Origin: a virus
Virus record (IMG/VR): IMGVR_UViG_3300049793_000022
Span: 1 to 30,137 of that record
DNA: 30,137 bases
Direction: 5' to 3' (one strand)
Position numbers and translations under genes: made by a program. Below the pieces are notes generated by a model that had not been told where the DNA came from, did no database searches, and worked only from the letters and a program-made list of their open reading frames with translations. Positions 15,049-21,102 of this stretch are shown here, in pieces. How positions within the stretch are numbered: the first letter of the stretch is position 1; every line of letters starts with the position of its first letter.

Positions 15049-15653
15049 CAGGGAGTGACGCCAATAACGCGGACGGCCATATTTTGCCGCTCGTTGAAAT
15101 CCAGCATGGCGATTTCTTGGAACACCTCATCGCGGCGCTGTTTCCAGAGCGAAGCAGAGTCAAAGGCCTTTCCCTTGTTGAACGCATTGGCTTCACAAAG
15201 CGAGCCGAACAAATAGGCGTCGGGATGGTTGGTATAGAGCCAGTTTAACGTGCCAGAGACCGCGGCGTTTCTCTGGAAATAATCAAATGTCAGCGCCGTA
15301 TCATCGGAAGGCGCAACGCGAAGGTTTGAACCCTCGATTGTGAATACCAGCGGCGGCGATGCTACCGGGCTATTAAGATAAGTCGCATACATCGTCGGCG
15401 TGACGTAGCTCAACTCCGAAATCGGCGATCCGGTCCACGTCACCCGCCGATAGCCGAGATAATCGCTTGGAACCGTGGCAACCCCAGAAGTCGGGGTTAA
15501 CGTCGCGGTCGTCTCCTGAAGCCGGACCTTGAGCTTGCGAGCCGCTGCGCATTCAAACAGCGTGATGAAGTCTGGAATATATGCCGTCAGGTCATCGCGG
15601 GCCAGCCAGTTCGCAATCTGGGTTTGGAGGTCGGAATCGGTTGCGAACGCCAT
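15048..15653 (-). CDS. Head-to-tail adaptor, SU10-type
   Basis: 201 residues. The N-terminal helices (LQTQIANWLARDDLTAYIPD, FITLFECAAARKLKVRLQE) are followed by the beta segment ATLTPTSGVATVPSDYLGYR and a C-terminal helical part (YTNHPDAYLFGSLCEANAFN). This is the pattern of the adaptor proteins of phage SU10 and T7 gp11-like tail tubular A proteins, which sit on the portal ring. The length is normal for the family. It overlaps both neighbours (TAATG at 15653, TGATG at 15048) and is encoded just before the nozzle-like protein. Confidence 0.75.
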   Translation of the reverse strand: MAFATDSDLQTQIANWLARDDLTAYIPDFITLFECAAARKLKVRLQETTATLTPTSGVATVPSDYLGYRRVTWTGSPISELSYVTPTMYATYLNSPVASPPLVFTIEGSNLRVAPSDDTALTFDYFQRNAAVSGTLNWLYTNHPDAYLFGSLCEANAFNKGKAFDSASLWKQRRDEVFQEIAMLDFNERQNMAVRVIGVTP

Positions 15654-15988
15654 TAGCTACCGAACCCCATCCAGCCCATCACAAGCGACGGTTTGTCAGT
15701 TCTTAGATAACTCCATTCGGGGTCTGCAAGTTTCTTCGCGACAAGCCGATCCATTTCCTCGCCAAGAAGCTTGATGGTGGTATTCCCTCTGGCCTGCTCT
15801 TCGTTAATCCATCGCATCAGGATCACGTTGGGGATTTCCGCAATCTCACGGCCCCAGTCGCTTTTCTGCTCCATGGTGCGGAGCATCTTGTTGCGCTCAA
15901 GAATAGGCTCGCAATCCTGCCGGTGCTCAATCGCTAAATCTTGCCCATTCGAATCGAGGTGAATGATCGTTTCTAGGGCCGCGTTCAT
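15653..15988 (-). CDS. Conserved phage protein, target of an N-terminal duplication
   Basis: 111 residues, soluble, mixed helical: RQDCEPILERNKMLRTMEQK, EIAEIPNVILMRWINEEQAR, ending SYLRTDKPSLVMGWMGFGS. I recall similar proteins beside the adaptor gene in alphaproteobacterial podovirus-like prophages, with no known function. Its residues 5-22 are identical to residues 2-19 of the HNH endonuclease encoded immediately upstream, although the DNA differs at many synonymous sites. The ATG at 15988 overlaps the endonuclease stop (ATGA), so its translation probably depends on ribosomes finishing the endonuclease gene; no Shine-Dalgarno is obvious within that gene's end. Confidence 0.65.
   Translation of the reverse strand: MNAALETIIHLDSNGQDLAIEHRQDCEPILERNKMLRTMEQKSDWGREIAEIPNVILMRWINEEQARGNTTIKLLGEEMDRLVAKKLADPEWSYLRTDKPSLVMGWMGFGS
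15923..15976 (-). repeat. Coding direct repeat, copy in the conserved phage protein gene
   Basis: 54 bp encoding LETIIHLDSNGQDLAIEH. It is repeated at 16459-16512 in the same orientation. The two copies encode exactly the same 18 residues but differ at 14 nucleotides in 11 codons, all synonymous. Confidence 0.9.
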
Positions 15989-16515
15989 GCAGCCCTCGCA
16001 AATTCACCACGGAGTGAGAGAGCGGCTTCATTATAGGAGGAGGAAGCAGCATCTGGCGTGGTGAATAGTCCGAGATGGATTCTGCGGCCTTGATGCTGTA
16101 TGGTGGCAGACCATTTACCTGTCACGCGATGAAACGAAACGCCCTTAAGCCCGCTTTTGTTGTCGGTCCTTAGACCGACATTTGCTTGGTTTTGTGAGGC
16201 TGTTGCTAATCGCAAATTTGCTATTCGGTTATCAGCAATTTTTCCGTTGATATGATCGATATCCTTGTCAGGCCATTCCCCATAAACATAGGCCCATGCC
16301 AATCTATGGGCTCTATATAAGCGCCCATTGATCTGGATCGATATGTAGCCGCGCTTACTTGGGCTGCCTGCCACGCTACCAGCAGGGGCTGCGTTGCTCA
16401 GACATTCCGTCCAAACAAATTCGCCAGTTTCTGGTGAATAGCTAAGCCATTTACGGATATGCTCGATAGCAAGGTCTTGGCCGTTGCTATCGAGATGGAT
16501 GATCGTTTCGAGCAT
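15985..16515 (-). CDS. HNH homing endonuclease with AP2-type DNA-binding domain
   Basis: 176 residues. Residues 2-19 copy the N-terminus of the next gene's product. After a linker (NPSPETGEFVW-like, residues 20-60), residues 67-110 form an HNH nuclease: YRAHRLAWAYVYGEWP with His70, KDIDHINGKIADNRIANLR with His88 and Asn96, and ATASQNQ. Residues 119-168 form an AP2-like three-stranded DNA-binding domain (SGLKGVSFHRVTGKWSATIQ and HLGLFTTPDAASSSYNEAA). HNH-AP2 proteins are free-standing phage homing endonucleases that cut alleles lacking them. The gene begins as TAAATG directly after the upstream stop and has no clear Shine-Dalgarno. Its end overlaps the next start as ATGA. Confidence 0.9.
   Translation of the reverse strand: MLETIIHLDSNGQDLAIEHIRKWLSYSPETGEFVWTECLSNAAPAGSVAGSPSKRGYISIQINGRLYRAHRLAWAYVYGEWPDKDIDHINGKIADNRIANLRLATASQNQANVGLRTDNKSGLKGVSFHRVTGKWSATIQHQGRRIHLGLFTTPDAASSSYNEAALSLRGEFARAA
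16459..16512 (-). repeat. Coding direct repeat, copy in the HNH endonuclease gene
   Basis: Partner of the copy at 15923-15976, lying right after the endonuclease start codon. It encodes the same 18 residues with 14 synonymous base differences out of 54. Similarity stops abruptly after the His codon, where the endonuclease-specific sequence begins. Confidence 0.9.
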
Positions 16516-16749
16516 TTAGGCGGGGATCTTCGCCACGATGGCCTCAACTGCGGCAGCGGCGGCATCGACGGCAGGCTGTTCATCGATCGGCGGCGGAGCC
16601 TGCTTGGCGATAAGGGCATCCACCTTCGCAGACAGGTCGGCGATATCGGCATTCAGCTTGGAAAAGTCAGACATCATTTTCTCCTGGGTTTTAACGAGGT
16701 GAATTAAGAGATGACGGTCGGTTGCGTCATCAATGTGGATATCGAACAC
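16516..16749 (-). CDS. Small coiled-coil phage protein
   Basis: 77 residues if started at the GTG at 16749, which abuts the upstream stop (TAAGTG). A strong AGGAG lies in front of a double ATG at 16677/16674, giving an alternative 53- or 52-residue product (MSDFSKLNADIADLSAKVDA and on). Which start is used is unresolved; the spacing of 6 nt favours 16674. The core forms a short coiled coil, followed by a Pro/Ala-rich acidic tail (APPPIDEQPAVDAAAAAVEA). It has the look of a minor head or fibre-associated protein; function unknown. Confidence 0.55.
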   Translation of the reverse strand: MFDIHIDDATDRHLLIHLVKTQEKMMSDFSKLNADIADLSAKVDALIAKQAPPPIDEQPAVDAAAAAVEAIVAKIPA

Positions 16750-17043
16750 TTAGACCGCTTCTGAAAGATAAGCCGTTCCAGTGCTCGAACCGTCGCGAGC
16801 AATGATGGCAATACTTTCTCCGGAGATCACGGTGATATGCATCGGACTTGAGGCATAGATGACGTTATCGGAGGTCGTCGCGGTCAAAGGTGCTGTGCCC
16901 TGCCGAAAACAAATATCAACCGTTGCACTCAGCATGGCTTTCTGGACGCCAGAACTAATAGCCGTGGTGAAGGTTGCGGTCGTGCCACTGACCGATTTGA
17001 TCTGCGGGTTTTGATATCTTGCAACTCCGATATATTGCGTCAT
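16750..17043 (-). CDS. Small beta-rich head/decoration-type protein
   Basis: 97 residues, lacking membrane segments and low in charge, with short beta-type stretches: IKSVSGTTATFTTAISSGVQ, VDICFRQGTAPLTATTSDNV, MHITVISGESIAIIARDGSS. It lies 3 nt after the stop of a similar beta-rich protein, and both follow the capsid gene. A trimeric decoration or minor capsid role is the natural inference, but no family is recognised. Its TAA directly abuts the next gene. Confidence 0.5.
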   Translation of the reverse strand: MTQYIGVARYQNPQIKSVSGTTATFTTAISSGVQKAMLSATVDICFRQGTAPLTATTSDNVIYASSPMHITVISGESIAIIARDGSSTGTAYLSEAV

Positions 17044-17046
17044 CGA

Positions 17047-17418
17047 TCAGCCCATGATGAAGTTGATTGAGATGTCCGCTGCGATGTTCGATCCCGAAGC
17101 ACCCGATGGCGTGAACTTGATAGTGTCGCCTTCAGCCACATAGGTCAGGATAGCAGGAATCCAGGACGCCGCCGTACCGGCCGCGGCGCCGGAAACAGGA
17201 AGCGTGCCCGCGAGATTGGCATTCGTTGTGCCGTTGACCGCGACCGCGAATGCGCAGTCGGCGGTTGTGATCGCACCTTGCGGCATGACCGCAATGGTGC
17301 CGATCCGCGCATTAAACGGAGCGCGGATATAGGCGGATACGGGCGTGCCGCCGATCGAAGAACAGTAGACGCTTCGAAACGCCTCTTTGAGAATGGGATG
17401 ATTACCGGGGATTGCCAT
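17047..17418 (-). CDS. Putative capsid decoration/stabilisation protein
   Basis: 123 residues. Early polar part (MAIPGNHPILKEAFRSVYCS), then a beta-sandwich-like series, IRAPFNARIGTIAVMPQGAI, CAFAVAVNGTTNANLAGTLP and ILTYVAEGDTIKFTPSGASG, ending with a hydrophobic strand ISINFIMG. This type of short, Ala/Thr/Gly-rich beta protein downstream of the capsid gene is typical for surface proteins of phage heads. It is the first gene after the UUCG terminator at 17431-17455, so it either starts a new transcript or is reached by read-through. The exact function is unknown. Confidence 0.5.
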   Translation of the reverse strand: MAIPGNHPILKEAFRSVYCSSIGGTPVSAYIRAPFNARIGTIAVMPQGAITTADCAFAVAVNGTTNANLAGTLPVSGAAAGTAASWIPAILTYVAEGDTIKFTPSGASGSNIAADISINFIMG

Positions 17419-17428
17419 TTAGTTCTCC

Positions 17429-17455
17429 AAAGAAAATGGCGACCCGAAGGCCGCC
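17429..17455 (-). terminator. Intrinsic terminator with UUCG tetraloop
   Basis: On the minus strand GGCGGCC-UUCG-GGUCGCC forms a 7-bp stem with one G-U pair (17455-17438), followed by A, UUUU, C and UUU (17437-17429). It is a textbook rho-independent terminator placed between two head-protein genes. Confidence 0.8.
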
Positions 17456-17480
17456 TATAGATTGAGGATGAAAGACGAAA

Positions 17481-18101
17481 TCAGTAGACGTAAGCGATCG
17501 GGCCAACGTCTGCGGTAAAGGTGGTCGGAGGCGTGATGGTCGGGGCTGCAACGGCATTCGTGCCGGTAGCCGAGCCGGTCAGCACGTTAACCCATGTAGC
17601 CGTTGCAATCGTGCGCGGCGTGGCGGTCGTGCCGTTCTGCTGGTATCCGATCCAGAACCGGCCCGGATTGAGCGTGGTGTAAGGCGCGGTGAAAGCCACC
17701 TGCTGGAATATGTTGGAGGTCGCAATCAGCGTACCGCCGCCAGTAACCACCGAATTAGCCAGCAACGTTCCCGCAGCGTTATAGAGCGAGACAATGGCCT
17801 TATCGGTCGTGGCCGTGGTGCCGTTCAAAAAGCCGATGCCGGTAATGACCATGTTCGGCAACGGAATGAAGATATCGGCATAATAGGTCTTGTCAGCGGT
17901 GACGGTTGTGGAGGTGCCGAGCGAAGACAGCGTTCCGAGATTGCCTTCGATGGTGCAATACCGATATCGCCCGGTATAGGGCGCGATCAATGAGGCGCCG
18001 GCCGTTCGCGCTCCGGCGTTGCTGGCAAGCAAAATCGGTAGCGTGGCCGTTGACGGAACGCTAGCTGCCGCCGTGGAGTCGAAATTGTCAGTCGTTCCCA
18101 T
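17481..18101 (-). CDS. Beta-rich virion protein, possible head fibre or decoration
   Basis: 206 residues when started at the ATG at 18101, selected because AAAGG lies 7 nt upstream; an in-frame TTG at 18116 is less likely. Composition is Thr/Ala/Gly-rich with no charged clusters. Segments such as RYRYCTIEGNLGTLSSLG, TYYADIFIPLPNMVITGIGF, KAIVSLYNAAGTLLANSVV and PGRFWIGYQQNGTTATPRTI look like a jelly-roll or carbohydrate-binding-type sandwich. A transcription terminator follows its stop. Position after the capsid gene suggests a surface protein of the head, but the family is not recognised. Confidence 0.55.
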   Translation of the reverse strand: MGTTDNFDSTAAASVPSTATLPILLASNAGARTAGASLIAPYTGRYRYCTIEGNLGTLSSLGTSTTVTADKTYYADIFIPLPNMVITGIGFLNGTTATTDKAIVSLYNAAGTLLANSVVTGGGTLIATSNIFQQVAFTAPYTTLNPGRFWIGYQQNGTTATPRTIATATWVNVLTGSATGTNAVAAPTITPPTTFTADVGPIAYVY

Positions 18102-18120
18102 CGGGAAGCCTTTCAATTAG

Positions 18121-18145
18121 AAAAGCCGCCTGATGAAGGACGGCT
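18121..18145 (-). terminator. Putative intrinsic terminator after the capsid-adjacent endonuclease
   Basis: On the minus strand AGCCG-TCC-loop-GG-CGGCT forms a bulged stem (5 bp plus 2 bp) ending in UUU. It overlaps the stop codon of the endonuclease gene (TAG at 18146-18144). Weaker than the UUCG terminator further downstream. Confidence 0.5.
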
Positions 18146-18662
18146 AGGGTTGAGTTCTACGCTTACGGGGACGCTTATTTAGCTTCTGCTCGTCAGCCGT
18201 TGCCCAACGGCAATTCCACGGCGCATAGGGGCCGTCATTGTCATTGCGCTCGATTGAGTATTTCTTGCCAGTTGGGCCTACGGGCCGTTCTCCCATGTCC
18301 GCATAGAAGCGTTCAAAGGACCCGCGCCATTCTTCGCAGACGGTAATTCCACGTCCGCCATACCGCTCGTAATGCGGCTGGTTCTCATTATAGCAGCGAT
18401 TAATCATGCCGCACCAAACCCGATAGAGCGGTGTACCGGACATGCCATGTGTCGTCTTAGTAAGACGGCTAAATTCGAGCCGCAGACATCCGCACGATTT
18501 TGTATTTCCCCGATTTAAATGACTGCCGGGAGTTGTAGTGATTTTCCCGCAGTCGCAGCGGCATCGCCAAAGAGCCTGACCGCTGCCTGATCCATCACGC
18601 TTTAAGACGCGAAGCCTGCCGAACCGAAGTCCCGTTAAATCTCGCTTGAGTGGTCGAGCCAT
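18144..18662 (-). CDS. HNH-like homing endonuclease behind the capsid gene
   Basis: 172 residues, basic. The N-terminal part (DLTGLRFGRLRVLKRDG) and a zinc-ribbon-like set of cysteines (WRCRCDCG near 32-39 and SCGCL near 56-60) are followed by YRVWCGMINRCYNENQPHYE, YGGRGITVCEEW and the C-terminal signature KYSIERNDNDGPYAPWNCRW. This is a well-known phage mobile-gene family, HNH-like although the central His is replaced. The C-terminus is strongly basic (KRPRKRRTQP), fitting DNA binding. It lies 60 nt after the major capsid gene. Its AGGAA and start codon border a stable 11-bp hairpin at 18663-18713, implying controlled translation. Confidence 0.75.
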   Translation of the reverse strand: MARPLKRDLTGLRFGRLRVLKRDGSGSGQALWRCRCDCGKITTTPGSHLNRGNTKSCGCLRLEFSRLTKTTHGMSGTPLYRVWCGMINRCYNENQPHYERYGGRGITVCEEWRGSFERFYADMGERPVGPTGKKYSIERNDNDGPYAPWNCRWATADEQKLNKRPRKRRTQP

Positions 18663-18713
18663 TGCGACTGTTCCTGAATATTTCGATTAAGAAACATAAC
18701 AAGAACAGCCGCA
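18663..18713 (-). promoter_or_regulatory. Hairpin abutting the ribosome binding site and start of the endonuclease gene
   Basis: Arms UGCGGCUGUUC (18713-18703) and GAACAGUCGCA (18673-18663) pair over 11 bp with one G-U pair around a 29-nt A/U-rich loop. The 3' arm ends right at the ATG at 18662 and covers part of the AGGAAC in front of it. No U-tract follows. Best explained as an RNA structure that limits translation of the endonuclease on the abundant capsid transcript. Confidence 0.55.
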
Positions 18714-18722
18714 ATTGTCAAG

Positions 18723-19688
18723 TTAAGCTGGTACAGTACAGTCGAAAACTCCGCCCGATGCTTTTTCGTTACGCGAAACTAGCACGTACTCCGACAGCAT
18801 CATGCGACGATCAGAGTCGCCGGTTTTCGCCAGCGGCAGATTGACCATGCTGCGACCGTTCAAATGAGCCTGCGCCCACTTCTCCATTTCCAGCACCAGC
18901 ACGTCACGGGTACGCATGAAGCGGTTCGGGACAATCTTGAGGGTGCCGAAGTCGCTCTCATACGCCGTGACCGAGGCCGTGATCTTCTTGGTGGTGGTTT
19001 CCTCGATCGGCGAAGCGCGGCCGGTGAAGGTCGAGAACGCCTGCTTGTTGCCGCCGCCGAGCATGACAACCGTTGGCTTGCCACCCTGCGTCCAGCACTT
19101 CTGCAAGACGGACTTCAGACGGCCTTCCGTGAACGCAATCTGCGTGCCGTCCGTTCGGGTGCCCGTACCGTCAGCCGCGGAAGGATCGGCAGCGCCGCCC
19201 GCCGTGCCCTTGTCGGTGTTGGTCTTGATCCAGGACAGGACCGAGGCCGAAACACGCGCGGTAGCGTCCGCACCTGCGTTGCGCGCCTGGTTGGAGCCGA
19301 CCATCTGGGATTCAACGTCGGTCTTCAGTTCCAAACCCGCAAGCATCGCCTGGTTGGCGAGTTCGTTCGGGACGCCGGCAGTGGTAACGGCCTGCTGCGA
19401 ACCAGTCACGCGGACGGTCTTGGTCGAGATCTGCGTGTAGTTGCCCCGGCGAACGCGAGGAGTAACAGCCTTGGTGGTGGCGTCGTCGCCTTCAAGCTGG
19501 GCGTTCGACGTGGACGCCGCGGCGAGTTCCTGCGTCTGCCATTCGTGGAAGGTGCCGGTCGCCTTTTCGCGATCAAGGCTGGACACGAACGGGGTATCGG
19601 TCGGAGTGATGCGCCAGACGACATTGGCGAGGTCTTCACGGTTGCCAATCGCTTCGAAGGTGGCAAGGGTATTGCTCGGGAGAGCCAT
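18723..19688 (-). CDS. Major capsid protein, SU10-type (HK97 fold)
   Basis: 321 residues. It starts MALPSNTLATFEAIGNREDL and continues VVWRITPTDTPFVSSLDREK, TFHEWQTQELAAASTSNAQL, VRRGNYTQISTKTVRVTGSQ and the late KIVPNRFMRTRDVLVLEMEK. These are the signature segments of the SU10 major head protein family (DUF5309-like), and the length is normal. AAGGA stands 9 nt before the ATG at 19688. The gene lies directly after the scaffold and forms the shell of the head, presumably with the small beta-rich proteins encoded downstream. Confidence 0.9.
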   Translation of the reverse strand: MALPSNTLATFEAIGNREDLANVVWRITPTDTPFVSSLDREKATGTFHEWQTQELAAASTSNAQLEGDDATTKAVTPRVRRGNYTQISTKTVRVTGSQQAVTTAGVPNELANQAMLAGLELKTDVESQMVGSNQARNAGADATARVSASVLSWIKTNTDKGTAGGAADPSAADGTGTRTDGTQIAFTEGRLKSVLQKCWTQGGKPTVVMLGGGNKQAFSTFTGRASPIEETTTKKITASVTAYESDFGTLKIVPNRFMRTRDVLVLEMEKWAQAHLNGRSMVNLPLAKTGDSDRRMMLSEYVLVSRNEKASGGVFDCTVPA

Positions 19689-19700
19689 GGTGATGGTCCT

Positions 19701-20786
19701 TTATGATGCCCGGCGCGTGGAGCGAGTCTGTAACGTGTACAGTTCTGTCGCTTCCTTCACGGTAAGTTCGGGCTTGCGGTTGAGGGCTTGGATGCGTTCG
19801 GAATCGACGCTTTGGCCTGCTGGCCTTGCAGCGCCGGGCCGCACGACGGGAGGAACGGGTTTGGCTGCGACAACCTTCGTGGCTTTCTGAATGTCGGAAA
19901 GCTTCAAATCGCTGAAGATGAGTTGCTGAAGGCGATGGTCGTAAATGGAAAGCTTTGACTTCCCGCTTGCGAGATCGTTCAGTTCTTCAGGTTTGAACCC
20001 GAGTTCAGCCAGCCTTTCAGCGGCTCGCGTCATCAGTGCGGGGCCCTTAACCTTGTCTGCGAGTTCGGGGATGTGTTCGGCCGCGAGCGCGTTTTCCGAC
20101 TGGACGTGTTTGGTCCATTCGGTCTGATGCTCTTGTGCCTTGCGTTGTTCGGCCTGGTTCGCTTCCCAAGTGACGGCCTGCAATTTTTGCTGGTGAACGT
20201 CCCATTGGATCTTGCGAAACGGGTCTTCCGACGCCATCCGCTCCACGTCCGCCATCGTTTTGATGTCGGGGAAATCGCGAAGCTGTTCCCTTTCGAGAAC
20301 TTCCGATGCAGTCTTGATCTTGGCTTCGAACTGCTGCCTTACCTGTTCCACCTGTTGCTCTTTGGCCGTAAGACCTTTGAGCTTTTCAGCGGCATCATTC
20401 TGAGTCCGGCGAAGGGCCGTATCGCGTTCCAGTTCGCGTGCAGCAATTTTCTGCTGCAAGGCGCGGGGCGTGGCTCGCCATTCTGCTTCCTCGGATTCAG
20501 TCCAAGACTTCGGGCGCTCGATGGGCGGCTCTGCGGCCGGGTCGGGCTCCTTGTCCTCACCGTGAGCCTGATCTTCATCAGGGGCGGCGTCATCCTCTTG
20601 CGAGGCTGATTCGGTTTCTGCGGTCGCCTCATCGGCGCTCTCAGCAGCGGGTTCTTTGCGCTTGTCCACCAGTGATGAGAAATATTCCGCGGCCTCACGG
20701 GGGGAAGAAAAACTCTCGGGTGCATCGGCAGGAAGGTCAGCAGCAATAGCTTCGCCGCCAGCAGGCGCGCCGGTTTCGGTGGTCAT
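19701..20786 (-). CDS. Scaffolding protein
   Basis: 361 residues, very acidic N-terminal third (Glu/Asp/Ala/Pro-rich, residues 1-100), then a long charged coiled coil (ALQQKIAARELERDTALRRT; LTAKEQQVEQVRQQFEAKIK; and so on to about residue 300) and a short basic C-terminus (PPVVRPGAARPAGQSV, TRSTRRAS). Acidic start, coiled-coil centre, basic end and position immediately before the capsid gene are the hallmarks of head scaffolds, whose C-terminus contacts the capsid protein. AAGGA lies 6 nt before the ATG. Confidence 0.8.
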   Translation of the reverse strand: MTTETGAPAGGEAIAADLPADAPESFSSPREAAEYFSSLVDKRKEPAAESADEATAETESASQEDDAAPDEDQAHGEDKEPDPAAEPPIERPKSWTESEEAEWRATPRALQQKIAARELERDTALRRTQNDAAEKLKGLTAKEQQVEQVRQQFEAKIKTASEVLEREQLRDFPDIKTMADVERMASEDPFRKIQWDVHQQKLQAVTWEANQAEQRKAQEHQTEWTKHVQSENALAAEHIPELADKVKGPALMTRAAERLAELGFKPEELNDLASGKSKLSIYDHRLQQLIFSDLKLSDIQKATKVVAAKPVPPVVRPGAARPAGQSVDSERIQALNRKPELTVKEATELYTLQTRSTRRAS

Positions 20787-20799
20787 GGGTTGTCCTTGT

Positions 20800-21102
20800 T
20801 TATCGGATTTGGTGCCAGCTCTTCTGGCGTTCGGCGGTGTCTGCGAGGGCTCTCAATTCAGCCGCCGCAAGTTTGCCGTCGTTGACTACTTTGACGAGGT
20901 GATCGCGGACCTTGCCCACGATATTGATTGCCAGGAACAGCTTTTCCCGGCCGTTTACGTCATCGATCGTAGTTGACCGCCATGCGGCCGAATAAGAGGT
21001 TTCCAGCGCGCTAAAGGCTTCGGTCAATAGTTCGTTGCCAAGCAGGCTTTGGGCTCTGGCGGCCTTCGCTGCGGCTTGGGAGAGCGCGTCTTCGTCACTC
21101 AC
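20800..21102 (-). CDS. Small helical protein between portal and scaffold
   Basis: 100 residues, all-helical in appearance: MSDEDALSQAAAKAARAQSL, LLTEAFSALETSYSAAWRST, DDVNGREKLFLAINIVGKVR, and a polar end. I recall small proteins of this type between portal and scaffold genes in alphaproteobacterial phages; function unknown, perhaps a morphogenesis factor. It overlaps the 3' end of the portal piece by 8 nt and the gap to the scaffold gene is 13 nt. Confidence 0.6.
   Translation of the reverse strand: MSDEDALSQAAAKAARAQSLLGNELLTEAFSALETSYSAAWRSTTIDDVNGREKLFLAINIVGKVRDHLVKVVNDGKLAAAELRALADTAERQKSWHQIR

Noticed and set aside
18864-19706. Long open frame of 280 codons on the plus strand
   Set aside because: It lies antisense to the well-recognised major capsid gene, has an Arg-rich, low-quality translation, and all other genes are on the minus strand.
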